Source: Bacillus sp. FJAT-22090 (GTDB taxonomy: Bacteria > Bacillota > Bacilli > Bacillales_A > Planococcaceae). From it: a stretch of DNA of 64,000 nt. The notes under the pieces were generated by a model. The model searched no databases, was not told the DNA's origin, and was given only the letters and a program-made list of their open reading frames with translations. The position numbers and the translations under genes are program-made. Positions 1 to 8,109 of this stretch are shown here, one piece after another. Position 1 is the stretch's first letter; the number at the start of each line of letters is the position of its first letter. Where the stretch lies: assembly GCF_001278755.1 (NCBI RefSeq), contig NZ_CP012601.1, positions 1,798,001 to 1,862,000 on the forward strand. The letters run 5' to 3'.

Positions 1-23
1 ATCACCTGTTACTTACATGTGTG

Positions 24-743
24 TTACTCAGCAGCAACTTCAGCTGGAGCTACTTCATCTTCACCTTGTCTTGCTTCAAGTAATGCATCCGCCATTTTAG
101 CAGTTAATAATTTTACTGCGCGAATTGCATCATCATTTGCAGGAATTACATAGTCGATTTCATCTGGATCACAGTTTGTATCAACGATACCTACTAATGG
201 AATGTTCAATTTACGAGCTTCTGCTACAGCAATGCGCTCTTTACGTGGATCAACAACGAACATAACATCCGGAATAGCTTTCATATCACGGATACCGCCT
301 AAGAATTTTACTAGACGTTCGTGTTCTTTTTTAAGTTGAACAACTTCTTTTTTAGGAAGTACAGAGAAAGTACCGTCTTCTTCCATTTTTTCAATCGCTT
401 TTAGACGAGCTACACGTTTTTGAATAGTACCGAAGTTAGTTAAAGTACCACCTAACCAACGTTGGTTAATGTAGTAGTTACCTGAACGTTCCGCTTCTTC
501 TTTAATAGCCTCTTGAGCTTGTTTTTTAGTTCCAACGAAAAGAACTTTACCACCATCTTGACCTACTTGACGCATGAAATCATAAGCTTCTTCTAATTTT
601 TTCACCGTTTTTTGAAGATCGATGATGTAGATTCCGTTACGTTCAACAAAAATGTATTTTTTCATTTTTGGATTCCAACGGCGAGTTTGGTGACCGAAGT
701 GTACACCAGCCTCAAGTAATTGTTTCATAGAGATTACTGACAT
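24..743 (-). CDS. rpsB: 30S ribosomal protein S2
   Basis: Protein S2 of the small ribosomal subunit, 239 residues, full length for a Bacillales S2. The N-terminal segment with HFGH (about 16-19) and the basic [12 protein letters not shown] stretch are family signatures, and the acidic Ala/Glu-rich tail is usual. The ATG follows a clear AGGAGG site. It is the last gene in transcription order here. It has its own promoter and a roughly 110-nt leader after swrB, so it is probably not just the tail of the flagellar operon. Gene tsf would be expected next, outside the window. Confidence 0.98.
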   Translation of the reverse strand: MSVISMKQLLEAGVHFGHQTRRWNPKMKKYIFVERNGIYIIDLQKTVKKLEEAYDFMRQVGQDGGKVLFVGTKKQAQEAIKEEAERSGNYYINQRWLGGTLTNFGTIQKRVARLKAIEKMEEDGTFSVLPKKEVVQLKKEHERLVKFLGGIRDMKAIPDVMFVVDPRKERIAVAEARKLNIPLVGIVDTNCDPDEIDYVIPANDDAIRAVKLLTAKMADALLEARQGEDEVAPAEVAAE

Positions 744-854
744 GATTATTTCCTCCTGGTTTGGTTTAGTCTTCCGCAGTCATCATTTTTCTTTAGCTAC
801 TCTATAAATAGAGCACCTGCTAAATCCATCCGAACTGCGTGTGTATTCATACCG
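744..854 (-). promoter_or_regulatory. rpsB 5' leader, structured
   Basis: Untranslated leader between the predicted rpsB start site and its ATG. On the minus strand CGCAGT (near 835) can pair with ACTGCG (near 777), enclosing a short hairpin with a CTCTAT/ATAGAG stem around 801-814. Autoregulatory leaders are known for many ribosomal protein operons. Whether this one binds S2 is inference, because I could not compare it with an Rfam model. Confidence 0.4.
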
Positions 855-860
855 TATTGT

Positions 861-889
861 AATATACCATACATATTTTATACTTTCAA
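861..889 (-). promoter_or_regulatory. SigA-type promoter of rpsB
   Basis: On the minus strand TTGAAA (884-889) and TATATT (861-866) are separated by exactly 17 bases, a strong match to the vegetative SigA consensus. The -35 box abuts the stop codon of the preceding swrB-like gene, so rpsB can be transcribed independently of the motility genes. Confidence 0.7.
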
Positions 890-1378
890 CTATTTATCTT
901 TAAATTTTAGGAAAAGCTCCACTTCGGTCTTGCCAATTTGCAATAGTTTTGCAATTTCATCTTTGCTTTTACCTTCATCAGCATAATACAAAACTTTTTC
1001 TTTTATCGTTACAGGCTCTTTTTTCTCAGTAGTTGCAGCCGTTTTCAAATAGCTATTTGCTGCTAGTTGTTTAGAAATATACGGTTTTAGCATTTCATTT
1101 GACGCTTTCAATTCTTTCTTACTATTTTCATTCTTAGCGAAATCATGTGAAGTCGTAGCAATTGATCTTTCTGAACTATTTAATTCTTGTAAAAGCCTAT
1201 TATTTTCATCTTTTATTTCCGCGATGTAAGCTCCAAATGAATCATCCATATCAGCTAAAACTTGTTCATGTTTTTTCTCTATATCTTTTAGGTTAGAGAA
1301 TTTTGCATACAACAATGCAATTAAATAAAAACTGAATAATTGAAGTAAAATTAAAATAACTAATATTACAGATGTCAT
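890..1378 (-). CDS. swrB: SwrB-like membrane-anchored motility protein
   Basis: A 162-residue protein with one N-terminal membrane segment (about 3-25), a long charged coiled-coil region (about 30-100) and a C-terminal helix-turn-helix-like block (about 122-160, with EKVLYYADEGKSKDEIAKLL). Size, architecture and position just after sigD and before rpsB match B. subtilis SwrB (YlxL), which helps activate the flagellar export apparatus and SigD-dependent expression. The C-terminal block resembles the DUF6115 type. The assignment rests mainly on position and architecture. It is co-oriented with orf100 and sigD, with a gap of only 8 bases to orf100. Confidence 0.7.
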   Translation of the reverse strand: MTSVILVILILLQLFSFYLIALLYAKFSNLKDIEKKHEQVLADMDDSFGAYIAEIKDENNRLLQELNSSERSIATTSHDFAKNENSKKELKASNEMLKPYISKQLAANSYLKTAATTEKKEPVTIKEKVLYYADEGKSKDEIAKLLQIGKTEVELFLKFKDK

Positions 1379-1386
1379 AATTGCTC

Positions 1387-1689
1387 CTACCCACTAAAAT
1401 CAACAAAGTTTCCTTTAAAAGGATGCTTTATCTCTTTCATTTCTATTTCTCTTTTTTCACGTCTTTTTCTTTCTTGTTCTTCACGCTCTTGTTTTGAATC
1501 CTCTAATGCAGCTTCAGCCGTATTTTCCGATTTAGTTACTGTTTCTCGATTTTTTTCTAATTGTCTTTCGGATGCAGCTTGTGCATTCGCTTGATTGACA
1601 GAACTTTGCTGTTGTAGCTGTTCTGCTACTTTACCAGCATCAAATGTTTTTGGTATTGCAATTTGGAGCTCAACACCCTTTAAACTCAT
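1387..1689 (-). CDS. Small charged protein between sigD and swrB (orf100)
   Basis: A 100-residue hydrophilic protein that I do not recognise by name. Residues 1-30 contain a short hydrophobic block (VELQIAIPKTFDAGKVAEQL). Residues 30-85 are Glu/Lys/Arg/Gln-rich and probably helical or coiled coil, and the last 12 residues end in KGNFVDFSG. There is no signal peptide or membrane segment. The ATG is preceded by a GAGGGGG site. B. subtilis has no gene at this spot. Its place between sigD and swrB suggests a motility-linked role, which is inference only. Confidence 0.75.
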   Translation of the reverse strand: MSLKGVELQIAIPKTFDAGKVAEQLQQQSSVNQANAQAASERQLEKNRETVTKSENTAEAALEDSKQEREEQERKRREKREIEMKEIKHPFKGNFVDFSG

Positions 1690-1708
1690 TTGACAGGGCC
1701 CCCTCTAT

Positions 1709-2482
1709 CTAGACATTCATAATTTCGTTCCCTAACAATTTACGAAGTTTAAACAATGCCTTGGAATGTATCTGTGAAATTCTGGATGTAGATAAACCAA
1801 GCATTTCTCCAATTACTGTTAATGTTAACTCTTCCGTATAAAAAAGACTTAATACCAATTGTTCATTCTCATTTAATTGATTAATTTGTTTGGCTAGATC
1901 TTGGATTAGTTCATGTTTTACCATGTGCTGCTCAGGTGTTTTCTGTGAATCATCTCTAATATTAAATGATTTACTATCCATTTCTTCATTGTCTTGAAGT
2001 TGTTCATCTATAGACAATACATTTGAAAAAAAATGTTCTTGGACTGTTTGATACACATCTTCAACAGGCATTTCAACAAAATCGGCAATTTCTTCTGCTG
2101 ATGCATGTCTCATTAATCGCTGCTCTAGTTCTTCGATTTTGGCTTCAAGCTTTTTAGCCTTTTCTCTTGATGATCTAGGAAGCCAATCTTCTTTTCTTAG
2201 TCCATCAATGATAGCACCTCTAACCCGAAACGATGCATACGTATCAAATTTCAAGTCTCTTGAGTAGTCAAATTTATTAAGAGCATCAAATAACCCCATC
2301 ATCCCAAGGCTTTTCAATTCGTCTCTTGATATATTTTTAGGGATGCTTGCACCAATACGTTGAACATGATACGAAACAAGAGGCGTGTATTTTCGTATTA
2401 ATAAATCTCCAGCTTGAGGATCTTTGTTTTCTATCCATTTTTTCCAAAGAAGGTCTTCTTCTGTCGAATAATGTTTTGCCAC
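1709..2482 (-). CDS. sigD: RNA polymerase sigma factor SigD (sigma-28 family)
   Basis: Flagellar/motility sigma factor of the FliA/SigD family, 257 residues. It directs transcription of flagellin, motor, autolysin and late chemotaxis genes. Region 2 is at about 8-85 (including LIRKYTPLVSYHVQRIG and the KFDTYASFRVRGAIIDGLR core binding/-10 segment). Region 3 follows, and region 4.2 is at about 218-250 (LTLTVIGEMLGLSTSRISQI). The start is GTG at 2480-2482 with the GGAGAGGGGG site seven to eight bases upstream. Unlike in B. subtilis, the gene does not directly abut the fla/che operon. A terminator, two repeats and a candidate promoter lie upstream. Confidence 0.97.
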   Translation of the reverse strand: MAKHYSTEEDLLWKKWIENKDPQAGDLLIRKYTPLVSYHVQRIGASIPKNISRDELKSLGMMGLFDALNKFDYSRDLKFDTYASFRVRGAIIDGLRKEDWLPRSSREKAKKLEAKIEELEQRLMRHASAEEIADFVEMPVEDVYQTVQEHFFSNVLSIDEQLQDNEEMDSKSFNIRDDSQKTPEQHMVKHELIQDLAKQINQLNENEQLVLSLFYTEELTLTVIGEMLGLSTSRISQIHSKALFKLRKLLGNEIMNV

Positions 2483-2521
2483 AATTATCCCCCTCTCCTA
2501 ATATATCTACTGAATATGTTT

Positions 2522-2530
2522 ATTATAGCA
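2522..2530 (-). promoter_or_regulatory. Candidate extended -10 promoter of sigD
   Basis: The minus strand reads TGCTATAAT, a perfect TATAAT (2522-2527) with the TGn extension. No -35 hexamer lies at 16-18 bases, because that position is taken by the T-tract of the upstream terminator. Extended -10 promoters can work without a good -35. It lies about 40 bases from the sigD GTG. Function is inferred. Confidence 0.45.
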
Positions 2531-2539
2531 AATATAACT

Positions 2540-2571
2540 AAAAAAGGGGCGTCGAATATAAATTCGACACC
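2540..2571 (-). terminator. Intrinsic terminator upstream of sigD
   Basis: On the minus strand the arms 2562-2571 and 2548-2557 (core GTCGAAT/ATTCGAC plus GG/CC and one G-U pair) form a 10-bp stem with a 4-base loop. C-rich bases and six Ts (2540-2545) follow. It would stop transcripts arriving from cheD/orf98 before sigD. Confidence 0.75.
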
Positions 2572-2670
2572 ACCTAGATTCTCTGTGGGCACTGAAAAAG
2601 TACTCAATGAGATTTAATGACAGTATTTAAACGACAAGTAGTTCACATACTAGATTTTTATTTTGTTAAT

Positions 2671-2784
2671 TTCCGTTCCAGTCGGACGCTTTCCGCCGGC
2701 ATGGCTTCAGCCGCTTCCCTCACTACGTTCAGTCCAGGGTCTTCAGCTCATGCTATTCCGGCTGGAGTCGCCGCCTTCCACTTC
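2671..2784 (+). repeat. GC-rich palindromic intergenic repeat, family A copy 1
   Basis: Markedly richer in G+C than its surroundings and without coding sense. Its reverse complement aligns with copy 2 along almost its whole length. Shared blocks include GACTCC, GGAATAGC, GAAGACCC, GAGG and GCGGAAAG in the same order. The copy therefore lies in inverted orientation to copy 2. It resembles from memory the repeated GCGGAAAGCG-type elements scattered between Bacillaceae genes, a match I could not check. A 73-codon open frame across it is considered spurious. Confidence 0.7.
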
Positions 2785-2865
2785 AATCAACTATTATCCG
2801 CTTTTCAATTAGAGGCAATTGTGCCATTAATAGAGTAAGTTTTTATCAATTAAATTAGTAATTAT

Positions 2866-2982
2866 AGAAAATCGTTGAAAAAGGTGACACTCCTGCGGGA
2901 ATAGCGTTAGCCGAAGACCCCGCAGCGCAGCGAGGAGGCTAAGGCAGCGCCCGCGGAAAGGGAGCCGTTTCTACGATTTTCT
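2866..2982 (+). repeat. GC-rich palindromic intergenic repeat, family A copy 2
   Basis: The core (about 2882-2966) contains internal stems CTGCGGG/CCCGCAG and TTAGCC/GGCTAA and ends with CCGCGGAAAGGG. Outside the core is a perfect 10-bp inverted repeat, AGAAAATCGT (2866-2875) and ACGATTTTCT (2973-2982), extending to 14-15 matching positions. Copy 1 lacks these arms. Together with copy 1 it fills most of the 530-bp gap between orf98 and sigD. Confidence 0.75.
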
Positions 2983-3015
2983 TATTTATCGGACTACATT
3001 ATTGATTCTCTGACA

Positions 3016-3312
3016 TTATTCATCCTCATTCAACATAGATTTCACTACTCTTGCTAAATCCTCTGAAGAAGGTAACTCGTTCATTTCTTCCGAGTTTAAT
3101 GTTGTTACTAGAACTTCTTCGTTTACAACTGGACCTTCCATTACAAAAGCAATAATTGAACGTACAAGGAATGTCAGAAAAAATACGATAATTGCAATAA
3201 TACTTGCATGGAGTAATATACTCTTTGGATTAACAAATGGATGAGTTGAAAAAAAATAAATACTAAAAGCAATAAGCGCAGCCCAAAAGTTAGATAGAAC
3301 TGTTCCCACCAT
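3016..3312 (-). CDS. Small two-segment membrane protein after cheD (orf98)
   Basis: A 98-residue protein of unknown function. There are two hydrophobic helices (about 6-22 and 33-56), then an acidic soluble tail (57-98) ending in SEDLARVVKSMLNEDE. Its ATG overlaps the cheD stop by a base and has an AAGGAG site, so it is translationally linked to cheD and the last gene of the fla/che operon proper here. B. subtilis goes directly from cheD to sigD. The position suggests a motility or chemotaxis accessory role, but no family is recognised. Confidence 0.8.
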   Translation of the reverse strand: MVGTVLSNFWAALIAFSIYFFSTHPFVNPKSILLHASIIAIIVFFLTFLVRSIIAFVMEGPVVNEEVLVTTLNSEEMNELPSSEDLARVVKSMLNEDE

Positions 3313-3809
3313 TATATTTCTCTCACTCCTTGGTTAACGGTTCTTATATTTAACATGCTAGTAGAAGGATTGAACTCAATTGTTCTTCCACTATTACCTC
3401 CTGTATCTTCTGAAACAATCGGTATTGTGAATTTTTTTAACTGCTCTTTTACAGCATCTACATTTCTAGGGCCAATTCGCATTGTATCTCTGCTAGAAGA
3501 AAACTGAAACATTTGTGCACCTCCAGCAATTTTTGCTCGAAGCTTAAAGGGCTGTACCCCTTCTAATTTAAGCTGCTCAATCATTGCAGGAATTCCAGTA
3601 TCCGCAAATTTTGCAATATTGATGTTCTCTCCTCGTCCTAAACTAGAATCAGGAAGCATTACATGGATTAATCCTGCTATTTTAGATTTTTCGTCATATA
3701 ATACTACACCTACACATGAACCAAGTCCGGAAGTCCGTATTGTATTCGGTAGTTTTGCGATATTCATATCAGCAATACCCACTTTAACTACTTGACCTTG
3801 TTCACTCAT
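3312..3809 (-). CDS. cheD: Chemoreceptor glutamine deamidase CheD
   Basis: CheD, 165 residues, deamidates specific Gln residues on chemoreceptors and, in B. subtilis, exchanges between receptors and CheC in an adaptation loop. The catalytic pair is visible: Cys32 in GLGSCVG and His49 in AGLIHVMLPDS. Length is normal. It starts two bases after the cheC stop. Having both CheC and CheD, with CheB, indicates the multi-branch adaptation system typical of Bacillales. Confidence 0.96.
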   Translation of the reverse strand: MSEQGQVVKVGIADMNIAKLPNTIRTSGLGSCVGVVLYDEKSKIAGLIHVMLPDSSLGRGENINIAKFADTGIPAMIEQLKLEGVQPFKLRAKIAGGAQMFQFSSSRDTMRIGPRNVDAVKEQLKKFTIPIVSEDTGGNSGRTIEFNPSTSMLNIRTVNQGVREI

Positions 3810-3810
3810 A

Positions 3811-4440
3811 TTAACTTACTCCTAATGCTTGAAAAATAGCTTCAAATGATTCAGGATCAGGTAATAAGAAGAAATGTCCTCTTACACTTTCTTCATTTGG
3901 CACATCTTCTTCATTTATAGCAGTATCAATTACAATGACATAGTCACTAACATGAGAGACTTCTACAAGTCCAAAACTTATAATTGCACCAACCATATCA
4001 ATACTTAAAGCTGGAACAGTAGGGTAGATTTTCAACCCTGTGAAATCGGATAGAGCTGATAGATAAGAACCCGAGAGTATGTTTCCTAGTTCTTGCATAG
4101 CAGATGCACCGATTTCGGATATTGCACCTGATTGAAAGTCAAATTGATCATCCTGGACCAATCTTCTTATGAAACGATTTGCTTGTTCTACAGGTAACAC
4201 AAAAAACATACTGCCAGTGACGTCACCTTCTATTCGTAAATAGATTCCGGCTACTACACTATCTGGTCCCCCTGCAAGTTCCATCATTTCATCAAAAGAA
4301 ACCATTTCGACTTTTGGAACCTTCATGTCAATCTTTTTATTTAATAGTGTAGATAATGATGTAGCTGCATGTGCTGCACCAATATTACCTATCTCTTTTA
4401 ATACATCTAAATGCATCGACGTTATACTTTTTTCGTACAT
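3811..4440 (-). CDS. cheC: CheY-P phosphatase CheC
   Basis: CheC, 209 residues, dephosphorylates CheY-P and is stimulated by CheD. Two phosphatase signatures are present: D12-xxx-E16-xx-N19 in the first half and an S-xxx-E-xx-N copy (SAMQELGN) in the second. Two active centres are therefore expected, as in B. subtilis CheC. It sits between cheW and cheD with three-base spacing on the cheW side. Confidence 0.96.
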   Translation of the reverse strand: MYEKSITSMHLDVLKEIGNIGAAHAATSLSTLLNKKIDMKVPKVEMVSFDEMMELAGGPDSVVAGIYLRIEGDVTGSMFFVLPVEQANRFIRRLVQDDQFDFQSGAISEIGASAMQELGNILSGSYLSALSDFTGLKIYPTVPALSIDMVGAIISFGLVEVSHVSDYVIVIDTAINEEDVPNEESVRGHFFLLPDPESFEAIFQALGVS

Positions 4441-4443
4441 ACC

Positions 4444-4899
4444 TTATACACCTGTCTTAATAGGATTTAATACTAGATTCAAATGTAGAAGAATTAACAA
4501 CCGGCGATCTAGTTTTGCTACACCTGCTATAAAATCTTGCTCCAACCCTCCTACTACTTCCGGTTGAGGCTCGATAGCATCTGTTGGAATATCTAATACA
4601 TCATTAGCAGAATCAACAATTACACCAACATTCATATTCTCTAGTGTGATAATAATGATTCTACAAGAATCGTTTAATTCACTTTCACCGAGTCCAAATC
4701 TATTTTTTAAATCGATAATCGGCGTCACTACACCTCTTAAATTAATAACACCCTTTACATAAGAAGGTGTTTTTGGAACACGTGTAATATGAATTAATTT
4801 TTCAATTCCTTGTACATGACTTACAGGTATTACATACTCTTTTCCTGCTAACTGAAAAACAACTACTTTCACACTTTTAACGTCTAAAGCTTCTGTCAT
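4444..4899 (-). CDS. cheW: Chemotaxis coupling protein CheW
   Basis: A single-domain CheW-like adaptor of 151 residues linking chemoreceptors to CheA. The fold is recognisable from VVVFQLAGKEYVIPVSHVQGIE near the N-terminus and YVKGVINLRGVVTPIIDL in the middle (about 63-80), which has the conserved NLRG arm. It lies directly after cheA and before cheC. An AGGAAGG site lies upstream of the ATG. Confidence 0.96.
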   Translation of the reverse strand: MTEALDVKSVKVVVFQLAGKEYVIPVSHVQGIEKLIHITRVPKTPSYVKGVINLRGVVTPIIDLKNRFGLGESELNDSCRIIIITLENMNVGVIVDSANDVLDIPTDAIEPQPEVVGGLEQDFIAGVAKLDRRLLILLHLNLVLNPIKTGV

Positions 4900-4932
4900 A
4901 TAGTTTACGCATCCTTCCTAAGAGAATTGCTC

Positions 4933-6990
4933 TTAAATTATTAAAGCATTGCAGTCAACAATAAGAGCTACTTTACCATTACCTAAAATTGTTGCTCCTG
5001 AAATTGCAAATACACTAGTCAAATATTCTCCAAGAGATTTAAGTACAACTTCTTGTTGGCCAATAAACGAATCAACTACTAATCCAGCTAGTTTATCTCC
5101 TTTACGTACAAGAACTACTGAGTGGAATTCTTCTTCGTTACTTTCTCTAGGGACATCAAAAACATCCTCAAGGAACACTAATGGGACAACTTTTCCACGG
5201 AAATCTATTACTTTTTGATTATGCGCATTTAGAATATCAGATGAACGGATAATAGCTGTTTCAATAATAGATGATAAAGGAATTGCATAAATCTCTTCTC
5301 CAAGCTCTACTAACATTACAGAAATAATGGAAAGTGTTAATGGTAACTGTATAGAAAACAATGATCCTTTTCCTTCTGTGGAAGAAATATCAATTGTGCC
5401 ACCAAGTGACTCTATAGTCGTTTTTACAACATCTAGACCAACACCGCGGCCAGATACATCTGAAATTTTATCTGCTGTTGAAAAACCAGAAGATAATATA
5501 AACTCTGCTACTTGTTTGTCACTTAAAGTAGAAGCTGTCTCTTCAGATACAAGCCCTCTAGAGATCGCTTTTTTAAGAACTTTTTGACGGTTAATACCAG
5601 CACCATCATCTTCAATTTCTATAAAGACATGATTTCCACTATGGTATGCACGTAATACTACTGTGCCCTCTTCTGGCTTGCCATTAGCAATACGAATTTC
5701 TGGGCTTTCAATTCCATGATCTAATGAATTTCGAATTAAGTGAACGAGTGGATCTCCAATCTCATCAATAACAGTACGATCTAATTCTGTCTCTGCGCCA
5801 ATAACTTCAAGGTTAATTTTTTTGTTCAAATCTCTTTCGAGTTGACGAACCATTCGTGGGAAACGATTAAAGACTGTCTCCACTGGCACCATTCGCATAT
5901 TTAAAATAATATTTTGAAGATCCCCAGTTATTCTAGACATACGTTCTACAGTTTCATCTAATTCACCATTATGCAGTTCCTCTGAAATCGATTGAAGTCG
6001 ACCACGATCAATTACTAACTCCTCAAACAAATTCATGAGGATGTCTAATCGCTCAATATTTACACGTATCGTTTTATTCCCTGTAGAATGATTTGCTTTA
6101 GATGGTGTAGATTTTTCTGTTGAAGCAGGTTTTGTTTCATTCGCGTTATTAACTTGTTCCTGTTCAACTACAATTTGTTGAGAAGCTTCTACTTGGTTAA
6201 GTTCAACGTTTTGACGATTTTTTAATTGCTCTATTGTCACAGGATTGACTTTTACTTCTGTAACCTCAGAAACTTTCATTAGTTTCTTTTGAACATCATC
6301 TTTCGGTTCAGAAGTAACTAATGCAATATAGAAAATGTTATCAAATTGTTCGTCCTCTAGCTTTTCAACGGATGGAGAAGATTTAATTACATCTCCCATT
6401 TTTTCTAGTAATTCAAACACCATATATACTCGAGCAGCTTTTAATAGACAGTCTTCTCTAAGTTGTACAGAGATTTCATATGTGTGATAGTCCTGTTCAA
6501 ACGATTGCTGAATCACTGTAAGCTCATAATCATCATAAGAAAGCCAGTTCGTATCATTTACTTCCGCTTCCTCTTTTGTTTCAACTGTAGTTGCAGCAAC
6601 AGGTACTTCTTCGCCGGTTTCAATTTTATGCAATTTCTGAACGGTATCTGTCACATCTAACTTTCCATCTCCCCCAGCAGCAATGTCTAGGACCATTCCT
6701 TCTAATTGATCTACCGCAACAAATACCACATCTAACAATTCAGGTGTTACATCTAATTTATTGTTTCGGATTAAATCTAAAATGTTTTCCATTTTATGTG
6801 TCAAATTTGCAATATCCTCGTAGCCCATAGTAGCGGACATACCTTTTAATGTGTGTGCAGAACGAAAGACTTCATTAACAATTGCAATGTTGGATGGATT
6901 TTTTTCTAGTTCTAATAAATGTTCATTGCAAGCCTGTAAATGTTCTTTACTTTCTTCTATAAACATTTCTAAATATTGATTTGTATCCAT
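4933..6990 (-). CDS. cheA: Chemotaxis histidine kinase CheA
   Basis: CheA, 685 residues, autophosphorylates and passes phosphate to CheY and CheB. Domain order is P1 HPt (1-120, phospho-His46 in RSAHTLKG), P2 (about 150-260), a charged linker rich in Gln/Glu/Lys, P3 dimerisation (about 300-360), P4 HATPase (LIRNSLDHGIE N-box; GRGVGLDVV G-box) and P5 CheW-like at the C-terminus. All ATP-binding boxes look intact. The ATG is preceded by AAGGGGTG. Confidence 0.98.
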   Translation of the reverse strand: MDTNQYLEMFIEESKEHLQACNEHLLELEKNPSNIAIVNEVFRSAHTLKGMSATMGYEDIANLTHKMENILDLIRNNKLDVTPELLDVVFVAVDQLEGMVLDIAAGGDGKLDVTDTVQKLHKIETGEEVPVAATTVETKEEAEVNDTNWLSYDDYELTVIQQSFEQDYHTYEISVQLREDCLLKAARVYMVFELLEKMGDVIKSSPSVEKLEDEQFDNIFYIALVTSEPKDDVQKKLMKVSEVTEVKVNPVTIEQLKNRQNVELNQVEASQQIVVEQEQVNNANETKPASTEKSTPSKANHSTGNKTIRVNIERLDILMNLFEELVIDRGRLQSISEELHNGELDETVERMSRITGDLQNIILNMRMVPVETVFNRFPRMVRQLERDLNKKINLEVIGAETELDRTVIDEIGDPLVHLIRNSLDHGIESPEIRIANGKPEEGTVVLRAYHSGNHVFIEIEDDGAGINRQKVLKKAISRGLVSEETASTLSDKQVAEFILSSGFSTADKISDVSGRGVGLDVVKTTIESLGGTIDISSTEGKGSLFSIQLPLTLSIISVMLVELGEEIYAIPLSSIIETAIIRSSDILNAHNQKVIDFRGKVVPLVFLEDVFDVPRESNEEEFHSVVLVRKGDKLAGLVVDSFIGQQEVVLKSLGEYLTSVFAISGATILGNGKVALIVDCNALII

Positions 6991-7004
6991 GGATTAACAC
7001 CCCT

Positions 7005-8105
7005 TTAAGGTAAGTAATGTATTATTGCCTGTGCTATATTATCTAAATCTACTACTTCATTTACTAAATTAGTTTCAACAGCTGCTTTAGGCATTCCATA
7101 AACGATGCATGTATTAGCAGATTCTGCTATTGCGACTACATTTCCCGTTTTCTTTAATTTTTTAAGTCCAAGTGAGCCGTCCGAACCCATTCCCGTCAAA
7201 ATCACTGCGATTTTATCGAAATCATTAAACTTACTATTATCTTCAAATAAAACATCGACTGCTGGTCTGTGCCCAACTCTAGGAGGCTCGACGTTATCTA
7301 AAACGATCGTATAAACGCTCCCCGTTTTTTTTAATCGTAAATGATAACCTCCTGGTGCAATATAGGCATGTCCATTTCGTAAAATGTCCCCATTTGCAGC
7401 TTCCTTCACTTCTATTTCAGATAATTGATTGAGTCGATCTGCTAACGACTTTGTAAAGCCAGCGGGCATATGCTGGACAATAAGAACAGGAGCTTTCAAG
7501 TCTTTTGGGAACTTAGTAATTACTTCTTGAAGTGCTCTCGGTCCTCCTGTTGAAGTACCTATCAATACTATTTTCTTATTGTTTTTATTCCAATTGTTCA
7601 TTTTACTAGAAGTAGTCAACTGTGTTGCATTGTGCATTACAGAATCAGATTCTACTTTTAGATGCACTTGCTTTTGTCTGTTCAGTTTTACTAAAGGAAT
7701 ATTAGCTGCGTTTTCAACTTTTTGAATTAACTCTTCTTTAATTTTATGTAAATCTAATGAAATCGTACCGCTTGGTTTAGCTACAAAATCTACTGCACCA
7801 TGTTCCATCGCAATAAGTGTACTGTCTGTACCTTTTTGAGTTGTACTGGATAACATCACAACTGCCACAGGTGTTTTCGACATTATTACTTTTAAAGCTT
7901 CTATCCCATTCATTTCAGGCATTTCAACATCCATGGTTACTACGTCTGGTTGAAGCGTCTTAATTTTTTGAATGGCATCTTTTCCATTGCGGGCGATCCC
8001 TATAACTTCAATAACGTTATTATCTTTAAAAAAATCGGTTATTAGCTTACGCATAAATGCAGAATCATCCACAATTAATAGCTTCTTTTTTTGTAAGGTC
8101 TCCAC
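7005..8105 (-). CDS. cheB: Receptor methylesterase CheB
   Basis: Protein-glutamate methylesterase with an N-terminal receiver domain, 366 residues. Receiver: Asp-Asp at 13-14 and phospho-acceptor Asp59 in TMDVEMPEMNG. Catalytic domain: IGTSTGGPRAL (active Ser), VQHMPAGFT (His) and MGSDG (Asp). The start is GTG at 8103-8105 with GGAGGT nine bases upstream. It lies between flhG and cheA. No cheR is present in the window, as is usual for this operon, so it must be elsewhere. Confidence 0.97.
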   Translation of the reverse strand: METLQKKKLLIVDDSAFMRKLITDFFKDNNVIEVIGIARNGKDAIQKIKTLQPDVVTMDVEMPEMNGIEALKVIMSKTPVAVVMLSSTTQKGTDSTLIAMEHGAVDFVAKPSGTISLDLHKIKEELIQKVENAANIPLVKLNRQKQVHLKVESDSVMHNATQLTTSSKMNNWNKNNKKIVLIGTSTGGPRALQEVITKFPKDLKAPVLIVQHMPAGFTKSLADRLNQLSEIEVKEAANGDILRNGHAYIAPGGYHLRLKKTGSVYTIVLDNVEPPRVGHRPAVDVLFEDNSKFNDFDKIAVILTGMGSDGSLGLKKLKKTGNVVAIAESANTCIVYGMPKAAVETNLVNEVVDLDNIAQAIIHYLP

Positions 8106-8109
8106 TGAT

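Noticed and set aside
2617..2838. Plus-strand open frame of 73 codons across the region before sigD
   Set aside because: It lies over a non-coding GC-rich repeat (family A copy 1), has no ribosome site and no recognisable protein features.
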